Assembly (NCBI GenBank): GCA_002792135.1
Contig: PFNU01000077.1
Span: forward strand, 1 to 7,144
Direction: 5' to 3'
Length of the DNA stretch: 7,144 nucleotides
Origin: a bacterium (Candidatus Torokbacteria) CG_4_10_14_0_2_um_filter_35_8
GTDB taxonomy: Bacteria; Patescibacteriota; GCA-2792135
In this document: positions 5,269 to 7,144 of the stretch, in pieces
Layout: every line of letters starts with the position of its first letter
How positions within the stretch are numbered: position 1 is the first letter of the stretch
The notes under the pieces: model-generated
Told to the model about the DNA's origin: nothing
Seen by the model: the letters and a program-made list of their open reading frames with translations, nothing else
Databases searched by the model: none
Program-made: the position numbers and the translations under genes

Positions 5269-5402
5269 TTGTTTTTTTATCTATATAATAAAACTTAATA
5301 ATTCTAGGAAGAATTTCGTCAGTTTTATTTCCTGCCAAAATTTTACCATAATTTTAGAGACTTGAACAAGAAGTACATAAATAGAGTTAGAGATTTAAAA
5401 AC

Positions 5403-5431
5403 GTGACAATAACGCTTAATTATTATATTAT
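5403..5431 (+). promoter_or_regulatory. Sigma70-type promoter of the receiver-domain gene
   Basis: GTGACA (5403-5408, five of six) and TATTAT (5426-5431, five of six) are separated by 17 bases. Transcription should start near 5438, leaving a short leader with AAGGAGGTA at 5452-5460. Confidence 0.65.
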
Positions 5432-5464
5432 ACCAGTATAAAATCATCATTAAGGAGGTAGAAA

Positions 5465-5821
5465 ATGAAGACAATTCTAGTTGTAGAGCCTGAACCTGAT
5501 ATTCTCAGGATACTAGAGATAATGCTAGAAAACTTAGGTCATAAGGTTCTAACCGCTCCCGACGTACCGAAAGCAGAAACGATATTAAAGGAGAAAACTT
5601 CTAATTTGGTAATTCTGGAGTTAAACCTACCTGGTATAGATGGCTCTCACTTAATAGAGTTAATAAGAACCGACGAAACACAAAAGAATCTGCCAGTTAT
5701 TGTTTTAACTACCAGAAGGGTGTCACCAGATCAAGCAGAAAAGCTAAATGTAAACGCCTTCTTAACGAAACCCCTCACCATGAAAGATGTCTCTGACACA
5801 ATAGAAAAGTTACTAGGTTAG
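5465..5821 (+). CDS. Single-domain CheY-like receiver lacking the phospho-acceptor Asp
   Basis: A 118-residue protein that is only a response-regulator receiver domain (CheY fold). The fold signatures are clear: KTILVVEPEPDILRILEIML (2-21), LVILELNLPGIDG (48-60), VIVLTTRR (78-85) and AFLTKPLT (98-105). Conserved T82/T83 and K102 are present. However, the Asp that accepts phosphate is E52, and the acidic metal-binding pair D-D is E8-P9. It therefore probably cannot be phosphorylated and magnesium binding is doubtful. E52 may mimic the active state, as Glu substitutions sometimes do in this family. No output domain or histidine kinase gene is nearby, so its partner is unknown. It has a perfect AAGGAGGT ribosome site, its own promoter (5403-5431) and a terminator (5841-5874). 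That makes it a free-standing and probably well-expressed gene. Confidence 0.92.
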   Translation: MKTILVVEPEPDILRILEIMLENLGHKVLTAPDVPKAETILKEKTSNLVILELNLPGIDGSHLIELIRTDETQKNLPVIVLTTRRVSPDQAEKLNVNAFLTKPLTMKDVSDTIEKLLG

Positions 5822-5840
5822 AAGAAGCGACTTATAGTTT

Positions 5841-5874
5841 CCATCGAGGTCTCTGTCACCCCAATGGTTTTTTT
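5841..5874 (+). terminator. Terminator of the receiver-domain gene
   Basis: CCAT (5841-5844) pairs with ATGG (5864-5867), and GGT (5848-5850) with ACC (5858-5860). G5846-C5862 lies between them (eight of ten possible pairs), around a CTCTGTC loop. Seven T follow directly. It separates the receiver gene from the proS promoter. Confidence 0.65.
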
Positions 5875-5891
5875 ATTAAACGATACAAAAG

Positions 5892-5919
5892 TTGACAGCT
5901 TTTAGAAAAATGCTAGAAT
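5892..5919 (+). promoter_or_regulatory. Promoter of the T-box/proS unit
   Basis: A perfect -35 TTGACA (5892-5897) is followed after 16 bases by TAGAAT (5914-5919, five of six). TG lies one base upstream of the -10 (TGCTAGAAT), an extended -10 element. The predicted start near 5926 gives a leader of about 435 bases. Confidence 0.75.
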
Positions 5920-5925
5920 TTAAGT

Positions 5926-6293
5926 ACTGAAAATAAAATACTTTAAAAAGCGACGGGACGTATTACGTCCCGAGAACGGGAATAGTACGCTCCAAAGTCT
6001 GCCACAGCGGACGTAGGAGGGGAACCCGCCCGGGAGCTGCCTACGAAATCCACCTTCGCTAAAGCTTCGGTGGATAAAGTAGTGCCGGATGCCCAGCCGT
6101 AAAAGGACGTAGAACGTCCTAAAGAGGGACGCTGATAATTTAAACTTCAAAACTTTGAAAGTCAGCTAATAAGGTTATAATAGCAATATTATAACAAATA
6201 AAGGTGGTACCACGAGAGTCCGCTTACCACGGACTTAAGAAAACTCTCGTCCTTGTATATCAAGTTTTTTGGTGTATAAGGACGAGAGTTTTT
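5926..6293 (+). ncRNA. T-box leader, tRNA-Pro specific, upstream of proS
   Basis: A T-box riboswitch: it binds uncharged tRNA-Pro and then lets transcription reach proS. Stem I has the AGTA motif at 5984-5987 and helix GCTCC/GGAGC (5989-5993 with 6033-6037). The opposite strand of the specifier loop carries CCT at 6040-6042 followed by A, a proline codon. A hairpin GTCTGC/GCGGAC (5997-6012) lies in the distal part. ATCCACC/GGTGGAT (6048-6075) is the candidate Stem II, and CGG...CCGT (6086-6100) resembles the conserved Stem III end. A 9-bp stem with a GCAA tetraloop (6174-6195) comes just before the T-box sequence AAGGTGGTACCACG (6201-6214). Its TGGT can pair with the tRNA ACCA end, agreeing with an A discriminator on tRNA-Pro. 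The antiterminator uses AGTCCG/CGGACT (6217-6235). Two extra GGACGT hairpins (5954-5972, 6104-6120) are unusual. No open reading frame here is credible. Confidence 0.93.
6241..6293 (+). terminator. T-box regulated terminator
   Basis: AAACTCTCGTCCTT (6241-6254) pairs perfectly with 6278-6291. The helix continues through wobbles to A6263-T6269, about 23 pairs in all, with loop GTTTT and a T run at 6289-6293. CTCTCG at 6244-6249 can instead pair with CGAGAG at 6213-6218 beside the T-box sequence. This makes terminator and antiterminator mutually exclusive. Confidence 0.9.
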
Positions 6294-6360
6294 AATTATG
6301 CTATAGTAACGATAGAACTTGCCTTAACAAATAATATTCAGTTTATTAAATTATAAACAA

Positions 6361-7144
6361 ATGAAGTACTCGAAGTTATTTGGGAAAACTAAAAGAGACT
6401 TCCCTAAAGATGCAAAAATCAGGAGCCATCAGCTCTTAGTAAAAGCAGGTTTTATATCAAAACTTTCTGCTGGTATTTATAGTTTTCTGCCTCTTGGTTA
6501 TAAAGCAATAGAAAAAATCGATCGGATAATTAAACAAGAACTTTCTAAAGCGGATATGCAGCATCTCCACTTTCCAATTTTCCACCCAGTTACAATTTGG
6601 AAAAAGACTGGCAGATATGAAGCTTACAAAGGTCAGGCTGCTTTTTTCAAGTCCCGCAACAAAAAAGAATTTATAGTAGCACCAACCAACGAGGAAGTTG
6701 CTACCTTGCTTGTAAAACAATATGTAAAAAGTGCCAAAGATCTCCCTGTAATTCTAAATCAAAACCAATGGAAATATAGAGATGAACTTAGAGCTTATGG
6801 AGGACTACTTAGAACTAGAGAATTTCTAATGCAGGATGCTTATAGTTTCGATAAAGACCTTAAAGGGCTTGATGTAAGTTTTAAAAAAGCAAGCTTGGCA
6901 TACCACTCAATTTTTAAACAAGTGGGGCTAGATACAACCGTTGTCCAGGCTGACAGTGGCACAATGGGTGGTACAGGTAGTGAAGAATTTATGGTTCCAG
7001 CAGAGGCTGGGGAGGATATGGTTTTCGCTTGTAATAAATGCGATTATAAAGCCAACATAGAAAAATGTGTTTCAGAATTTGAGACTCATCCTCAAGACAA
7101 AGAAATGAAAGCAAGAAAAAATGTATTAGGTAAAGGGATAATAG
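6361..7144 (+). CDS. proS: Prolyl-tRNA synthetase, bacterial type, 5' part
   Basis: The first 261 codons of proS, open at the window edge (the bacterial-type enzyme is usually about 420-570 residues). It charges tRNA-Pro with proline in the cytoplasm. The N-terminus MKYSKLFGKT is typical of the family and fixes the start. Class II motif 1 is SAGIYSFLPLGYKAIEKID (36-54). The P-T-N-E-E proline-pocket segment follows at about 109-113, then motif 2 with KYRDELRAYGGLLRTREFLMQDAYSF (138-163). ADSGTMGGTGSEEFMVPA (about 198-215) leads into the editing/insertion region, with C-N-K-C-D-Y-K after it. Motif 3 and the anticodon-binding domain lie outside the window. Expression is controlled by the proline-specific T-box just upstream. 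No Shine-Dalgarno precedes ATG (only attataaacaa), so translation initiation may be weak or depend on the A-rich leader. Confidence 0.97.
   Translation, partial: MKYSKLFGKTKRDFPKDAKIRSHQLLVKAGFISKLSAGIYSFLPLGYKAIEKIDRIIKQELSKADMQHLHFPIFHPVTIWKKTGRYEAYKGQAAFFKSRNKKEFIVAPTNEEVATLLVKQYVKSAKDLPVILNQNQWKYRDELRAYGGLLRTREFLMQDAYSFDKDLKGLDVSFKKASLAYHSIFKQVGLDTTVVQADSGTMGGTGSEEFMVPAEAGEDMVFACNKCDYKANIEKCVSEFETHPQDKEMKARKNVLGKGII

Noticed and set aside
5920..6150. Minus-strand open frame of 76 codons
   Set aside because: Runs antisense through the T-box leader, where base pairing rather than coding explains the sequence.
6457..6720. Minus-strand open frame of 87 codons
   Set aside because: Antisense to the well-supported proS reading frame.

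Overview
The window is an AT-rich bacterial segment whose only housekeeping gene is the 5' part of proS (prolyl-tRNA synthetase), running off the right edge. The rest is small, mostly orphan genes on both strands. Several genes have strong GGAGG ribosome sites, sigma70-like promoters are recognisable, and the genes end in TAA, TAG or (4425-4736) TGA, so a standard bacterial code fits. Short stand-alone secreted or membrane proteins, a degraded REP-type transposase and a four-helix-bundle (23S IVS-type) gene are the mix I associate with uncultured bacteria such as the Candidate Phyla Radiation. That assignment is an inference from gene style; no rRNA or marker phylogeny is available here.

Layout, left to right. 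(1) 21-443: small exported helical protein, ended by a hairpin terminator. (2) 549-1169: IS200/RAYT-like Y1 transposase carrying a long GC-rich palindrome inside its reading frame and an H-x-N where H-x-H is expected. (3) 1300-1488: 62-residue protein with its own near-consensus promoter, a perfect Shine-Dalgarno and a strong terminator. (4) A bidirectional terminator separates it from a convergent gene, 1723-3069 (-), encoding a secreted multidomain zinc metalloprotease. (5) 3093-3586: a compact element in which a four-helix-bundle (IVS protein) gene exactly fills the space between long imperfect inverted repeats. (6) 3603-4259 (-): membrane-anchored HEAT-repeat protein. (7) 4425-4736 (-): unrecognised soluble protein. 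(8) 4957-5268 (-): small three-helix holin-like membrane protein. (9) 5465-5821 (+): single-domain CheY-like receiver whose phospho-acceptor Asp is Glu. (10) 5892-6293: promoter and T-box leader with a CCU (Pro) specifier, controlling (11) proS from 6361.

The functional unit read most securely is the last one. The extended -10 promoter, Pro-specific T-box with specifier, T-box sequence, antiterminator and 23-bp terminator, and proS together form a tRNA-Pro charging sensor. The most interesting structure is the inverted-repeat-bounded IVS-protein cassette. Transcribed, its ends would form a long duplex holding the start codon, as in the intervening sequences of fragmented 23S rRNA, but here the element lies between protein genes. 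No CRISPR array, tRNA or rRNA gene was seen.
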